Source: NORP110 sp051251595 (GTDB lineage Bacteria > Pseudomonadota > Alphaproteobacteria > Rhodobacterales > Rhodobacteraceae). Taken from it: 64,000 nucleotides of DNA. The DNA lies in assembly GCA_051251595.1 (NCBI GenBank), contig JBPOFA010000002.1, forward strand, positions 310,001-374,000, written 5' to 3'. The position numbers were made by a program, and so were the translations under genes. The notes beneath the pieces are model-generated. The model saw nothing but the letters and a program-made list of their open reading frames with translations, did not search any database and was not told the origin of the DNA. Positions within the stretch are counted from its first letter, which is position 1. Every line of letters starts with the position of its first letter. Of the stretch, positions 17,425 to 26,830 are shown piece by piece.

Positions 17425-18561
17425 ATTGCCAAGATACTGATCTTTGCCTTTGATCTAACGGAATCGTCGCAAATCCGCAGAATTCAAAGCTTTCGCAAGC
17501 TGGGCCATGTTGTCAGCTCTGCCTCCTTCCGACGTTCCAACATGAACGAAAGTTTTGAGTCCGACTGGGACAATGTCGACCTGGGTCAGGTGGACAATCA
17601 GAAGCTCGGGAAACGGGTTTTTAAGATCGCAGGCGCCATCCTTCGGATGCTGCGTTCCCCGGCGGTGGTGAAAGAGGCTGACGTCATCGTCGCGCGCAAC
17701 TTTGATCTCTTGGTGGTGGCTTGGGTGTCCATGGTGCTGCTTAGTCGTGGGCGCGTGCCATTGGTCTATGAATGCCTCGACATTCACAGCCTGTTCACCC
17801 GGCAAGACCAAGTCGGGCATTTCATGCGCTGGTGTGAACGGCGTCTGCTGTCGAGGATCAGGCTGTTGATTGTGTCTTCGCCGGGCTTTCTGCGCAGCTA
17901 TTTTGAACCCATCCAAAATTACACAGGACCCGTCGCGCTGATCGAAAACAAGCTGTGGTTTGAAGGCGATCCTGTGCCGCGCCCCACATCGCCCCCAAAA
18001 CGTGTGGCGCATGCGCCGTTGCGCTTGGGCTGGGTCGGCTCCATCCGATGCGCGGCCAGCCTTAGCATCCTCATGGAGACCGCCGACCAACTTGGCCCGG
18101 ACATCACGTTGCGGATCCACGGCAATATCCACCGCCACGCCCTGCCCGGTTTTGATGATGAGATCGCAAAGCGCGACAATGTCGAATATTTGGGGCCCTA
18201 CCAGTATCCGGACGGTCTTGCGGATGTGTATGCAGATTGCGATTTGGTCTGGGCGCAGGATTTGTGGCAACGGGGCGGGAATTCGGATTGGCTTTTGCCG
18301 AACCGGATATATGAGGCCAGCTGGTTTGGCTGCCCTTCTATCGCGGTGGCCGATACGGAAACCGGACGCCGCGTGGCGGAGGCTAAGTTGGGGCTTACGA
18401 TAGCTACCCCATCTGCTTCTGATCTGGTGGAGTGTTTGACTGGTTTGACGGCCAAGGACATTGAAAATCTGTCACGGACGATCTTGAAAGCGGATGAGAC
18501 AGAGTTCCGTCTTCGGCCCGAAGATATCGAACGCGCGTTGCATCAAGCCTTGCCGTCCTAA
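17425..18561 (+). CDS. GT4-like glycosyltransferase with an apparent ATT start
   Basis: The C-terminal half has the GT-B donor-site pattern (LRLGWVGSIR, NVEYLGPYQYPDG, then PNRIYEASWFGCPSI), so it probably transfers a sugar during exopolysaccharide assembly. The first ATG (17542) would cut off a convincing N-terminus: the frame upstream reads AKILIFAFDLTESSQIRRI and then SFRKLGHVV, the first beta strand and loop of this fold. The only codon before the in-frame TGA (17413) that could start it is ATT at 17425, with GAGG seven bases upstream. It is therefore either a rare ATT start or a mutated ATG. Full length is 378 residues. Acceptor and donor are unknown. Confidence 0.8.
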   Translation: MAKILIFAFDLTESSQIRRIQSFRKLGHVVSSASFRRSNMNESFESDWDNVDLGQVDNQKLGKRVFKIAGAILRMLRSPAVVKEADVIVARNFDLLVVAWVSMVLLSRGRVPLVYECLDIHSLFTRQDQVGHFMRWCERRLLSRIRLLIVSSPGFLRSYFEPIQNYTGPVALIENKLWFEGDPVPRPTSPPKRVAHAPLRLGWVGSIRCAASLSILMETADQLGPDITLRIHGNIHRHALPGFDDEIAKRDNVEYLGPYQYPDGLADVYADCDLVWAQDLWQRGGNSDWLLPNRIYEASWFGCPSIAVADTETGRRVAEAKLGLTIATPSASDLVECLTGLTAKDIENLSRTILKADETEFRLRPEDIERALHQALPS

Positions 18562-19012
18562 ACCCCCAACAGAAGCAAAAGGCAAGGTGTCTTGGATGCG
18601 CCTTGCCTGCTCATGCTTTGTTAACCGGTCCACCGTATTTTGGGTGCATGGGTTGATTCGCAAAACGCAACTCATCGGCGCGAATGCAAAAAATATGGAC
18701 GTTTTGAAAACCTTTCGGGCGGGTTTAACCAATTGAAATAAGGCAAAACTTTGCCGTTTTGATTGATTGTAACAGCCGCATGTCAGGGGTGAAAAACACA
18801 ATTTATGGTGTTTGTTCCCCCGTTTTCAGTGAAAAACCACAATATGTTCGCTTCTTCACACAGTTTCAGCTGCGGCATGGGGCAGATCAATGCCGCGTAA
18901 ACCCAAGCGGTTTTCTGCCGGTCCCCTCGGTGTCCCCAAAATAGTTAATGCAATTCAACCCCATATGGAAAAGGTTGTGGTGTGGGCGGGGGCCTGCACA
19001 CGGAGCGCATTG
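18562..19012. promoter_or_regulatory. Long AT-rich regulatory region upstream of exoY
   Basis: About 450 bases lack a convincing gene. It contains a hairpin GGCAAGG/CCTTGCC (18581-18607), nested dyads GGCAAA/TTTGCC (18742-18755) and CAAAAC/GTTTTG (18744-18761), and two direct repeats 40 bases apart. The base composition is more AT-rich than the flanking genes. It is probably the main control region of the exopolysaccharide genes. Confidence 0.5.
18789..18846 (+). repeat. Two imperfect direct repeats 40 bases apart upstream of exoY
   Basis: GTGAAAAACACAATTTATG begins at 18789 and GTGAAAAACCACAATATG at 18829. The 40-base spacing puts both on the same helix face, which fits tandem regulator sites. 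Confidence 0.5.
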
Positions 19013-19726
19013 ATGTCGGTAGCCGACCAAGGGGGCGCGTTGACGCTTGAGGGCAGTTTGCCCCAGCCGAATGCCCAAACTGTTCAAGTCCCCCGCACTG
19101 AATCCAATATTGCCCTGGGTGGCCGTCTGAAACGCATATCAGATATTGTTTTGGCTTCCGTTGCACTGCTCGCCTTTTCCCCGCTGTTTATCATGGTGGC
19201 TTACAGCGTGAAACGCACCTCGAGCGGGCCTTTGTTTTACGGGCACAAACGAATTGGGCATGGTGGCAAAGAATTCAAATGTCTTAAGTTTCGGACAATG
19301 TCAGTCAATGGCGACGCCATTCTGCGCCGGCATTTCGATGCCAATCCAGAGGCATTGGTTGAATGGCAGGAAACGCATAAACTCAAGAACGACCCTCGGG
19401 TCACGCGGATCGGTCGCGTCTTGCGCCGCTACAGCGTTGATGAACTGCCCCAGCTGATCAATGTCATCAAAGGCGATATGAGCGTCGTCGGCCCACGCCC
19501 GGTTGTGACGGAAGAGCTGCTTCGATATGGCGATGCCGCGCAGCACTACTATGCGGCGCGTCCGGGCATCACCGGTCTTTGGCAGGTCAGCGGGCGCAGC
19601 GACACAAGCTATGAAACCCGGGTAGAGCTGGACACAGCCTATGTGAAAAACTGGACCCTGGCGGCCGATTGCCGGATCATGCTGCGCACAATTCCCGCCG
19701 TTCTGGGCACCAGCGGTTCTTATTAG
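19013..19726 (+). CDS. exoY: ExoY-like undecaprenyl-phosphate sugar-1-phosphate transferase
   Basis: This polyprenyl-phosphate sugar transferase starts a repeat unit on the lipid carrier at the inner membrane. One N-terminal membrane segment (LASVALLAFSPLFIMVAY) is followed by the conserved catalytic blocks SSGPLFYGHKRIG, FKCLKFRTM, YSVDELPQLINVIKGDMS-VGPRP and ARPGITGLWQVSGRS. I prefer ATG 19013 (237 residues, GGAG 8 bases upstream), which matches ExoY lengths; the frame opens at 18890. The donor in succinoglycan is UDP-galactose; here it is not certain. Next comes the flippase gene, 9 bases away. Confidence 0.9.
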   Translation: MSVADQGGALTLEGSLPQPNAQTVQVPRTESNIALGGRLKRISDIVLASVALLAFSPLFIMVAYSVKRTSSGPLFYGHKRIGHGGKEFKCLKFRTMSVNGDAILRRHFDANPEALVEWQETHKLKNDPRVTRIGRVLRRYSVDELPQLINVIKGDMSVVGPRPVVTEELLRYGDAAQHYYAARPGITGLWQVSGRSDTSYETRVELDTAYVKNWTLAADCRIMLRTIPAVLGTSGSY

Positions 19727-19735
19727 CAACGCTTC

Positions 19736-21253
19736 ATGACACATACAGGCACACGAAAAACGCAAGACGAAGATCCTGCATCACAGGACACGTTCTTTCC
19801 CCATCTGAACACAGGCCGCAGCAAAGCGGCCTTTGTTGGTGTTATCTGGTCCAGCCTTCATACCCTTATTCCGACGGTCAGCGCGGCAGGCGTGTTCTTT
19901 TTCAGCGCTTATTACCTGTCACCATCTGAATTTGGGGTGCTGGGGCTGGTCAGCGCGATCATCTCTTTTGCCTTGGGGTTTTCGCCCCTGGCCTTTGGCG
20001 AGGCTTTGGTCCAGCGCGGGGTTATCACCAAATCTCATGCCAATAGCGTGTTCTGGCTGACCTGTGCCTTTGCCCTGCTCTTATTTGCGGGCCTCAGCGC
20101 CACCGCCCCTTTTGCGGCCGATTACTTCAAGGAACCGGCCTTGGTCGCGCTGGTGCCTGTGCTCGCGTTGAAAATTCCGTTTGAGCTTTTTGCGACGGTT
20201 CCAAAGTCCATGATCATTAGATCGATGAAATTCAAAGCCATCGCACTTAGAACAGCTGCTGCAACGATCATAAGTTCTGCCGTTTCAATCCTTTTGCTGG
20301 TGGCCGGCTTTGGGATCTGGGCGCTTGCCATAAGTCAAGTCACGGCCAGCTTCATCGTATTCGCGATGGCCTTTTGGACAGCACGCTGGCGCCCGGGATT
20401 GTCCTTTGCTGTGTCCGACATACGGGAACTGGCACATTATGGTGTGTTTGCCTCAGGCGACCGAATGCTGGGGCTTGTTAAACTTGACCATATCGTTTTG
20501 GGCATCTTGGGCGGCACAAATCTACTTGGCTTGTACATCTTTGCGCAGCGTTTCTTTAACATGATGATGGATTCTGTGACAGGAGCCTTGTCTGCTGTTT
20601 CGCACACATTGTTGTCTACGCTGCAGTCGGATTCAAAAAAGGCTTTGCAGGCCTTTGGCTATGCTTCATTCGCGGCAACTGCAGTCGGTTTGCCAATGTT
20701 TACTGGGGCCGCGTTTGTAATCGATGACATGATTTTGCTCCTGTTTGATGATAAATGGGCCAATGCAATCGTCGCGACACAAGTGTTTTGTTTGGCGGGG
20801 CTGATTGGCAGCACGGGGGTCATCCAAGGTGCGTTGATCCGTAGTCATGGTAAGGCGGATTGGTGGTTTTACTATCGTTTGATACAGCAAGTCACGACGG
20901 TGATCGCCGTTGTCGCTGCTTATCAATTCGGTCTGACAGCGATGGCAATTGCTATTGTTGCCAAGACATTCCTGATTTGGCCGATTTCGTTGGTCATGAC
21001 GACCAAAATACTCGACTGCTCTGCGGCCAAGTATCTTGCAGAATTCCGCGGACCGGTTCTGGCGACTGCAGCAATGGCTGTCGCGCTTGCGGCCATACCT
21101 CATCTTTTGCCCGGGCTTTCGCCGATCTTTTCAATCGTGGTTGAGATCGTGGTCGGGATTGCCGTATATGTCCCTATCCTGGCACTTCTTTCGCTGTCCA
21201 AAGTAAAAGTTATCCACCAAACACTTATTTCCAGAGGAACCGCTGCAACATGA
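19736..21253 (+). CDS. Wzx/ExoT-like oligosaccharide flippase
   Basis: This 505-residue, strongly hydrophobic protein has about 12-14 membrane segments. It belongs to the MOP-superfamily lipopolysaccharide/EPS exporter type, with the usual YYLSPSEFGVLGLVSAI opening and a short hydrophilic N-terminus. It would flip the lipid-linked repeat unit across the inner membrane. Gene order (after exoY, overlapping the pyruvyltransferase by 4 bases) supports that role. Confidence 0.88.
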   Translation: MTHTGTRKTQDEDPASQDTFFPHLNTGRSKAAFVGVIWSSLHTLIPTVSAAGVFFFSAYYLSPSEFGVLGLVSAIISFALGFSPLAFGEALVQRGVITKSHANSVFWLTCAFALLLFAGLSATAPFAADYFKEPALVALVPVLALKIPFELFATVPKSMIIRSMKFKAIALRTAAATIISSAVSILLLVAGFGIWALAISQVTASFIVFAMAFWTARWRPGLSFAVSDIRELAHYGVFASGDRMLGLVKLDHIVLGILGGTNLLGLYIFAQRFFNMMMDSVTGALSAVSHTLLSTLQSDSKKALQAFGYASFAATAVGLPMFTGAAFVIDDMILLLFDDKWANAIVATQVFCLAGLIGSTGVIQGALIRSHGKADWWFYYRLIQQVTTVIAVVAAYQFGLTAMAIAIVAKTFLIWPISLVMTTKILDCSAAKYLAEFRGPVLATAAMAVALAAIPHLLPGLSPIFSIVVEIVVGIAVYVPILALLSLSKVKVIHQTLISRGTAAT

Positions 21254-22155
21254 AGCTGTCTTATTTCCGGGGCGATCCTCCAAATTTTGGCGACGAATTG
21301 AACGCAACCATGTGGCAACAGCTGTTGCCCGCTGATTTCTTTGACGAAGATGAGTCAGAGGTGTTTTTGGGAATTGGTTCGATCCTTCAGCCGGGTTACC
21401 CCGCTAAGGCGCGAAAGATTGTGGTTGGGTCTGGATACGCCGGTTACACAGAAAAGCCAGAGATTCATGACGGGACTTGGGATGTGCGGTTTGTGCGCGG
21501 TCCCCAAACGGCAGAGGTCTTGGGGCTCGATCCTAAATTGGCGATATCTGATGCTGCTGTGATGTTGCGTGCAACAGAGCTTCCAGAAGCGCAGGCCGGC
21601 ATCGATGTCGCCTTTATTCCGCATTATGAATCGATACAGCGTGGGGCATGGAAAGAGGTCTGTGACCTGGCGGGGGTGCATTTTGTGGATCCAACCCAAG
21701 ACACGGATCAGGTTATCGCTGAACTCAAAGGTGCCAGTCTTGTCATTTGCGAAGCAATGCACGGCGCAATCGTCTCTGACGCTGTAAGGACACCGTGGAT
21801 TGGAGTAAAGACCATGCAACATGTCCACCGGTTCAAGTGGTTCGATTGGGCTCGATCGCTAGAGGTTGATTATCGGCCGCAACGTTTATTGCCTTCCAAT
21901 CTAAGAGAAGCATGGGCCTACACAACGGGACGCGGTGGTGACGGTCCCGGCGCACAGAAATATTTGGCAAATCCAGTGGTTTCACCGGTTAATGCCGGAT
22001 TGAAACATGCAGCGGCGCGCAGCATGATGACGCTGGCCAAATGTGAGCCACAGCTCAGCCGGGACGAGGTCATCGAAAGCAAAACGGATCAGGCATTGGC
22101 AGAGGTTGATCGTCTGGTGCAGGAGACCCAAACTGGCTCAGCGGGTCTCTTTTAA
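21250..22155 (+). CDS. Polysaccharide pyruvyltransferase (ExoV-like)
   Basis: The N-terminus LSYFRGDPPNFGDELN and the later VICEAMHGAIVSDAVRTPWIGV (split by position) are signatures of the CsaB/ExoV pyruvyltransferase family, which adds a ketal pyruvate from phosphoenolpyruvate to a terminal sugar. At 301 residues it is of family size, and it is cytoplasmic. The polysaccharide is therefore likely acidic through pyruvylation. The gene overlaps the flippase start-to-stop by 4 bases, and its last 18 bases overlap the convergent polymerase gene. Confidence 0.88.
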   Translation: MKLSYFRGDPPNFGDELNATMWQQLLPADFFDEDESEVFLGIGSILQPGYPAKARKIVVGSGYAGYTEKPEIHDGTWDVRFVRGPQTAEVLGLDPKLAISDAAVMLRATELPEAQAGIDVAFIPHYESIQRGAWKEVCDLAGVHFVDPTQDTDQVIAELKGASLVICEAMHGAIVSDAVRTPWIGVKTMQHVHRFKWFDWARSLEVDYRPQRLLPSNLREAWAYTTGRGGDGPGAQKYLANPVVSPVNAGLKHAAARSMMTLAKCEPQLSRDEVIESKTDQALAEVDRLVQETQTGSAGLF

Positions 22156-23397
22156 CGCTTTCAAGGCAAACCCAAAAGAGCACACCACCACAAGCGTTCT
22201 GATCTGAAACTGTGCAAACAGCGGGACTTCGATAAAGCTGACGGCAATTGTCATAATAAGCAGTGAGAAAAAGAAGACCGCCGAGGCGTCCCATCTTGTC
22301 AACGCGACCCGCCAATTCAGAATTGTCGCGCCATAAAAGACCAAGATTTGCATCCCCATGCCGATGATCCCGATATCAACGGTGTTGGACATATACATGT
22401 TGTGAAAGTTGAACCCGCCACGGCCCTCGATCCCAAAATACAACCACAGCGCTTCAGCCGGGGCAAAGCCCTGGACCCAAAATGCTTTGTATCCGACGCC
22501 AAGAAGCGGCTTGGCCTTTATAAAGTCCCATGCAACGGCCCAAAGATCGGTGCGCCCCGTCAACGTTATATCCTTGCCCGTTGAGTCAAGCAGCATGGCC
22601 ATCAGCATTTCATAATTGGTCACGACAAGCAGCAGGATCAGGACCGTAAACAACGCCCCGAATAGAAAAATTACGATGCGATGTAGCGCTTTGATTTGTG
22701 GAATAACTTTCATCAGCACGGCGACGACAAGTGCGGGCAATAACAACAGCAACGCGCCGGTCGATTGCGCCAATGCGACAAGGGCGACGCCCACAAGGCT
22801 GGCCCCCAATCCCGCAGCCCGCACCACAAGAGAGCGGGTGTGATCCAAGGCAACGGACATGGACACCAGGGCAAAAATGGCCCCTGCCGCTGCAAAGGAA
22901 TTCTTGCTTCCGTAAATTCCGGCCCATGCACCAATATCCGATCGCACGCGGCCAAACAGGATGCTGCAAAGCATTGCAATGCCCAACATGACGAATAGCG
23001 TGAAACAGAATTGCCGCGCTGACATAAGCCGTGCCAAGACCAGTGCAATCACAAAGGTGATCGTCAGCTGGATTCCAAACCGGAACGAAATGGCCGGGTA
23101 ATTGGACCAAATGGCCGATGTCATGCAATAGAACGGCAACAATAACAGGTACCATTGCCGTATCATCGTCGACAGGATCTCTGTTGGATGCAGGGCAATT
23201 AGGCAAAGCCCCGCCAAAAGATAAATCGCAGCGGCGATCGAACCGACCGCAGGCTCAAAGACAAGCGCGCCGATGGCGGTCGCGCCAAGCAATAGCTCTA
23301 GCGAAAACGGGACGGTCCCTAGTCTGCCCAGCCCAAGTGTAAACGACGTGTTCATGCTCATTGGGGTGGTATAACGCTGGTCAGCTGCATGTGCCAT
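22138..23397 (-). CDS. Wzy/ExoQ-like O-antigen-ligase-fold polymerase
   Basis: This polytopic protein of 419 residues has about 11 membrane segments and a large periplasmic loop (TGRTDLWAVAWDFIKAKPLLGVG, FNFHNMYM), the pattern of the O-antigen ligase/polymerase family. ExoQ joins repeat units at the periplasmic face. It begins 6 bases after the glycanase stop, so the two are likely co-translated. The ATG codons at 23361 or 23355 are alternative starts. It runs convergent to the pyruvyltransferase. Confidence 0.85.
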   Translation of the reverse strand: MAHAADQRYTTPMSMNTSFTLGLGRLGTVPFSLELLLGATAIGALVFEPAVGSIAAAIYLLAGLCLIALHPTEILSTMIRQWYLLLLPFYCMTSAIWSNYPAISFRFGIQLTITFVIALVLARLMSARQFCFTLFVMLGIAMLCSILFGRVRSDIGAWAGIYGSKNSFAAAGAIFALVSMSVALDHTRSLVVRAAGLGASLVGVALVALAQSTGALLLLLPALVVAVLMKVIPQIKALHRIVIFLFGALFTVLILLLVVTNYEMLMAMLLDSTGKDITLTGRTDLWAVAWDFIKAKPLLGVGYKAFWVQGFAPAEALWLYFGIEGRGGFNFHNMYMSNTVDIGIIGMGMQILVFYGATILNWRVALTRWDASAVFFFSLLIMTIAVSFIEVPLFAQFQIRTLVVVCSFGFALKALKETR

Positions 23398-23403
23398 ATG
23401 GCA

Positions 23404-24204
23404 CTATTCCAATGTGCAGTGGACGGATGTGGGGAACTGGCAGTCCTCTGCTTCAGCGGTGAAGGCGATCCAGTCGATGGACATGACCAGATCATGGTCT
23501 GGTGCCACAAACGGTCCCATCCATTCGGTGAATTTTTCACTGCCCCAAAAGCTTGCGAAAATCTTTTGGTCGGTGACGGGGCGTGGGCTATCTGGTGCGG
23601 TTTCGTGGATCTTGACGCCATTCACGTACCATTCGATTTTCTCGGCCGACCAGACAAATGCGTAGTCCAGATAGGTGCTGTCAGAGGGGGCCGGCAAGGC
23701 AACCCGTGTTCCGTTGTTGGGTTTCCCGGAAACATAGGTGTTCAGGCTAACAGCGCTTGTGTCCTTGGTCAGGATTTCAAAGTCGATTTCGTCATGGGGC
23801 TTGTTATGGGTCGGTCCGATATAGGTGAAAAAAGCCGCGTTCAGACCAGACCCCACGGGCGTCTTGAGACGCGCCTCGTACGTCCCGTAGCCAAAGACTT
23901 GTTTCGATTGGATCTCTCCACAGGTGAATTGTCGCGTTTCTGCAGGCGTGGGTGAAAACTTGATCAATAGTTTGCCATTCTTCACCTCTACGGCCTTTTT
24001 CGACCACTCGCAGTTTTGCCAATCGCCATTTGACCAGCCTTCAGACACATACCACCGCGCCCTGTTCAGGGACGAAAAGTCATCCACAAAAGATGTGCCC
24101 TGAACCAAATCGGCGGCGTAGAGCGGGCTTGCCAACAGGCAGGTTAGAGCGGCCTGTGCCCAAATCTTTTTGAGGTTTGAGGAAATGTTTTGAATTTTAC
24201 ACAT
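23404..24204 (-). CDS. GH16 endo-beta-glycanase (ExoK-like)
   Basis: A signal peptide (about residues 1-30, ending in ASPLYAA) leads a GH16 jelly-roll domain. The catalytic motif DEIDFEIL gives nucleophile and acid/base glutamates two residues either side of Asp. WYVSEGWSNGDWQNCEWSK and EARLKTPVGSGLNAAFF-Y are conserved GH16 strands. The enzyme would cut the exported polysaccharide to lower its mass, as ExoK does for succinoglycan. ATG 24204 (266 residues) gives a clean signal peptide; the longer frame to 24336 does not. Confidence 0.9.
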   Translation of the reverse strand: MCKIQNISSNLKKIWAQAALTCLLASPLYAADLVQGTSFVDDFSSLNRARWYVSEGWSNGDWQNCEWSKKAVEVKNGKLLIKFSPTPAETRQFTCGEIQSKQVFGYGTYEARLKTPVGSGLNAAFFTYIGPTHNKPHDEIDFEILTKDTSAVSLNTYVSGKPNNGTRVALPAPSDSTYLDYAFVWSAEKIEWYVNGVKIHETAPDSPRPVTDQKIFASFWGSEKFTEWMGPFVAPDHDLVMSIDWIAFTAEAEDCQFPTSVHCTLE

Positions 24205-24415
24205 GGCGGTTTTCCAGAATGAGTCTTTGACGATAGCGAAAGGAATGCACTGTGTTTGCGGTACAACTGTGGCACTGGGGGAACCGCGCGAAATCGGCGT
24301 ATTCCCGCCGGTTTCGAGGGGGCTGGAACGAAGCAATTGTAACGTAAGGGTTTTCCGTTAACGTGAATGCAAGGTTTTTGAGTGGGGGCTCAAATTTCCG
24401 GGCGTCTTATGGCGC

Positions 24416-26818
24416 TTGGCGTTAGGGTCCGTAACATTGTCTGATCTTTTATCTGCACGCTTAGCCTCGTCTTCGAACATTGCTGAATCAGAAACACCGC
24501 GCGTTTCGGTTATTATGGCCAATTTCAATGGCGCTGCGCATTTGTCAGAGTCCCTGTCCTCGGTTTTGTCCCAAACCGTTCAGGATATCGAAGTCATTGT
24601 CGTCGATGATGCATCGACCGATGAAAGCCCTGACATCGCCGAATCGATTGCCAAGACAGACAGCCGTGTGAAGGTTCATCGCGCCGTGAACAATGGTGGA
24701 CCCGGCGCTGCGCGCAACCGTGGAATCGACGTCGCGACGGGCGAATGGATCGCTGTTGTGGATGGCGATGATCTGTTGCACCCTAAGCGGTTTGAATATC
24801 TTTTGAACATGGCAGAGCTGCACCAGGCCGACGCTGTTGCAGATGATTTGATCTATTTTGAAGCCGGGCAAAACGCGACGGGCAAAACGCTGTTGGGCAA
24901 GAACGCCCCAGACGATGCAAAGTTGGTCACGATCAACGAAATCCTTGTGGCTGAAACCACGACCGGCGCCAATTCCCTGGGCTATCTTAAACCGATTTTC
25001 CGGCGCTCTGCGCTTGGCAATCAGCGGTATCGCAAAGACATTCGTATTGGCGAAGACCTGGAATTCTACATGCGGTTTGTGTTGTCCGGCGCGAAATTCG
25101 TGCTGACGTCGCAGTCTTACTATCTCTATCGTCAACATACGAATTCTTTGTCACGCACCCTGTCTACGGATGACTTGGACATGATGATCCGTGTTCAATG
25201 TGATTTGCAGGACGACCATCGCTATCTTTCTGAAACTGTGAATGACCTGTTTGACCAACGCCGGGCCAATTTGGAAACGGCGCTGGAATTTGGGAAATTG
25301 GCCAAGAACCTGAAAAGCGGAATGCTCTTTTCCGCACTGGGGCGCGGTTTGAAGACGCCGAAAACCCTGCCCATGCTGGCGCGGGCCTTTTCAGAGCATA
25401 TGGCGAAACGCCAAAGCAAACCTGTCGTGCCGACTGCATCTGATAGTGAGATTGTTCTGTTGTCAAAGACGCAAAGTCTGACCGATTTCCCGCATGAAGT
25501 TGGGTCTCCGAAAGTATTGTGGATCCCGGATGATCCGCAGGATTGGGCTGCGTGTGATTGGGCGAAAATCACGGCCTGCACGTCACTGCCGGATCAAAAG
25601 GTGTACGCCAAGGGGCGTGCCGGCGTTGGTGCCTTGGGCTTTGTCCCGGTGTGGAAATCAGCGATGCTGGTGCCTGATCAAGACGGTTGGGATGCTGAAA
25701 CGACAGCGACGATTGAGGCGGCCTTTTTGGGCCAGGATAATGCCGAAACCGACGTTGCATCCCCTGCCCCTGTTCTTTTGGACAAGCGTGTGACCAAGCT
25801 AAACGCGGCTGCGCGACCTGCACCGGCCATGGCGACCGACAGCACTCCGTTGGTTCACATTCGAACACCGACCTATAACCGGCCCGAAGCGTTGCATCGC
25901 TGTATCCTAAGCCTGCAAACGCAATCCCATGAAAACTGGATCTGTGATGTCTTTGATGACAGTCCCGATCAAACGGGGCGCAAAGTTGTCGAGGATCTAG
26001 GCGATCCGCGTGTGCGCTATGTTCACAATTCCATTCGCAAATACGCGTCCAAAAACATCGACAATTGTTTTTCCAGCCAAAACCCACACGACGCTGACTA
26101 TTTTTGCGTGGTGGAAGATGACAACCTGATTATGCCTTCGTTTCTCGAAGAAAATATTGGTTTGTGCAAATCCGAGAGCGTCGAAGTTGTTTTCAGAAAT
26201 CAGTTGGTCGAATTGAAAAGCGGAACAAATGACGCGCGGCTCAGCGATCATGGAATTCTGGACAACAAACTGACAGAGCGGACGTACACGCCAGACATGC
26301 TGCGCATGACGTTGTTGGCCGATATTGGCGTTTCAAACGGTGGCCTGTTCTGGTCGCGCAACGCGAAGACGGATTTCGAAATTCATCATGATTGCAGCGC
26401 GACCTTGCAGGAATATTTGCGCACATTCGCGATTGTCGATCCGGTCTTTGTTGCCCTGCAACCCTTGGCCGTTTGGGCTGAAAATGGGGAAGATACGACA
26501 CGCGATCAAGGGGCCGATCTGGGTTGGTTCAAAAGAGAATTATCGCTGAAGCGTTCTGTTCAGGTGTTGCAATCCCTGACATGGAAGATGGCGTCACGTG
26601 AACAACGTAGAAATTTTATGAATGATCCGGCGTTTTCTTATCCCAAAGACATGCGGGCGCAGGGTTTGTTGAAATCGCATCTGCGCTTTGATGTTGGTTC
26701 AGCCTTGCCGATGCGCAAAAAGATGCACCTGCTTTACCGAGGCTTGTTGATCAAAGTCTTGGGCAAGAAAGAACCTGGGCTTGACCGGTTCCTACAGGAT
26801 CGTGCCACGGGCGCTTGA
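24416..26818 (+). CDS. Two-domain GT2 glycosyltransferase
   Basis: This 800-residue protein has two GT-A modules. The first spans about residues 28-260, with VSVIMANFNGAAHLSESL, IVVDDAST and AVVDGDDLLHP. The second spans about residues 480-700, with VHIRTPTYNRPEAL, DVFDDSPDQ and VVEDDNLIM. It may add two sugars in sequence to the lipid-linked unit. There is no in-frame ATG near the start: TTG at 24416 or TTG at 24437 must serve, the latter with AGGG upstream. It is the only gene of its operon on this strand and ends 12 bases from a convergent small gene. Confidence 0.85.
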   Translation: MALGSVTLSDLLSARLASSSNIAESETPRVSVIMANFNGAAHLSESLSSVLSQTVQDIEVIVVDDASTDESPDIAESIAKTDSRVKVHRAVNNGGPGAARNRGIDVATGEWIAVVDGDDLLHPKRFEYLLNMAELHQADAVADDLIYFEAGQNATGKTLLGKNAPDDAKLVTINEILVAETTTGANSLGYLKPIFRRSALGNQRYRKDIRIGEDLEFYMRFVLSGAKFVLTSQSYYLYRQHTNSLSRTLSTDDLDMMIRVQCDLQDDHRYLSETVNDLFDQRRANLETALEFGKLAKNLKSGMLFSALGRGLKTPKTLPMLARAFSEHMAKRQSKPVVPTASDSEIVLLSKTQSLTDFPHEVGSPKVLWIPDDPQDWAACDWAKITACTSLPDQKVYAKGRAGVGALGFVPVWKSAMLVPDQDGWDAETTATIEAAFLGQDNAETDVASPAPVLLDKRVTKLNAAARPAPAMATDSTPLVHIRTPTYNRPEALHRCILSLQTQSHENWICDVFDDSPDQTGRKVVEDLGDPRVRYVHNSIRKYASKNIDNCFSSQNPHDADYFCVVEDDNLIMPSFLEENIGLCKSESVEVVFRNQLVELKSGTNDARLSDHGILDNKLTERTYTPDMLRMTLLADIGVSNGGLFWSRNAKTDFEIHHDCSATLQEYLRTFAIVDPVFVALQPLAVWAENGEDTTRDQGADLGWFKRELSLKRSVQVLQSLTWKMASREQRRNFMNDPAFSYPKDMRAQGLLKSHLRFDVGSALPMRKKMHLLYRGLLIKVLGKKEPGLDRFLQDRATGA

Positions 26819-26830
26819 CGCCCGCGCCGT

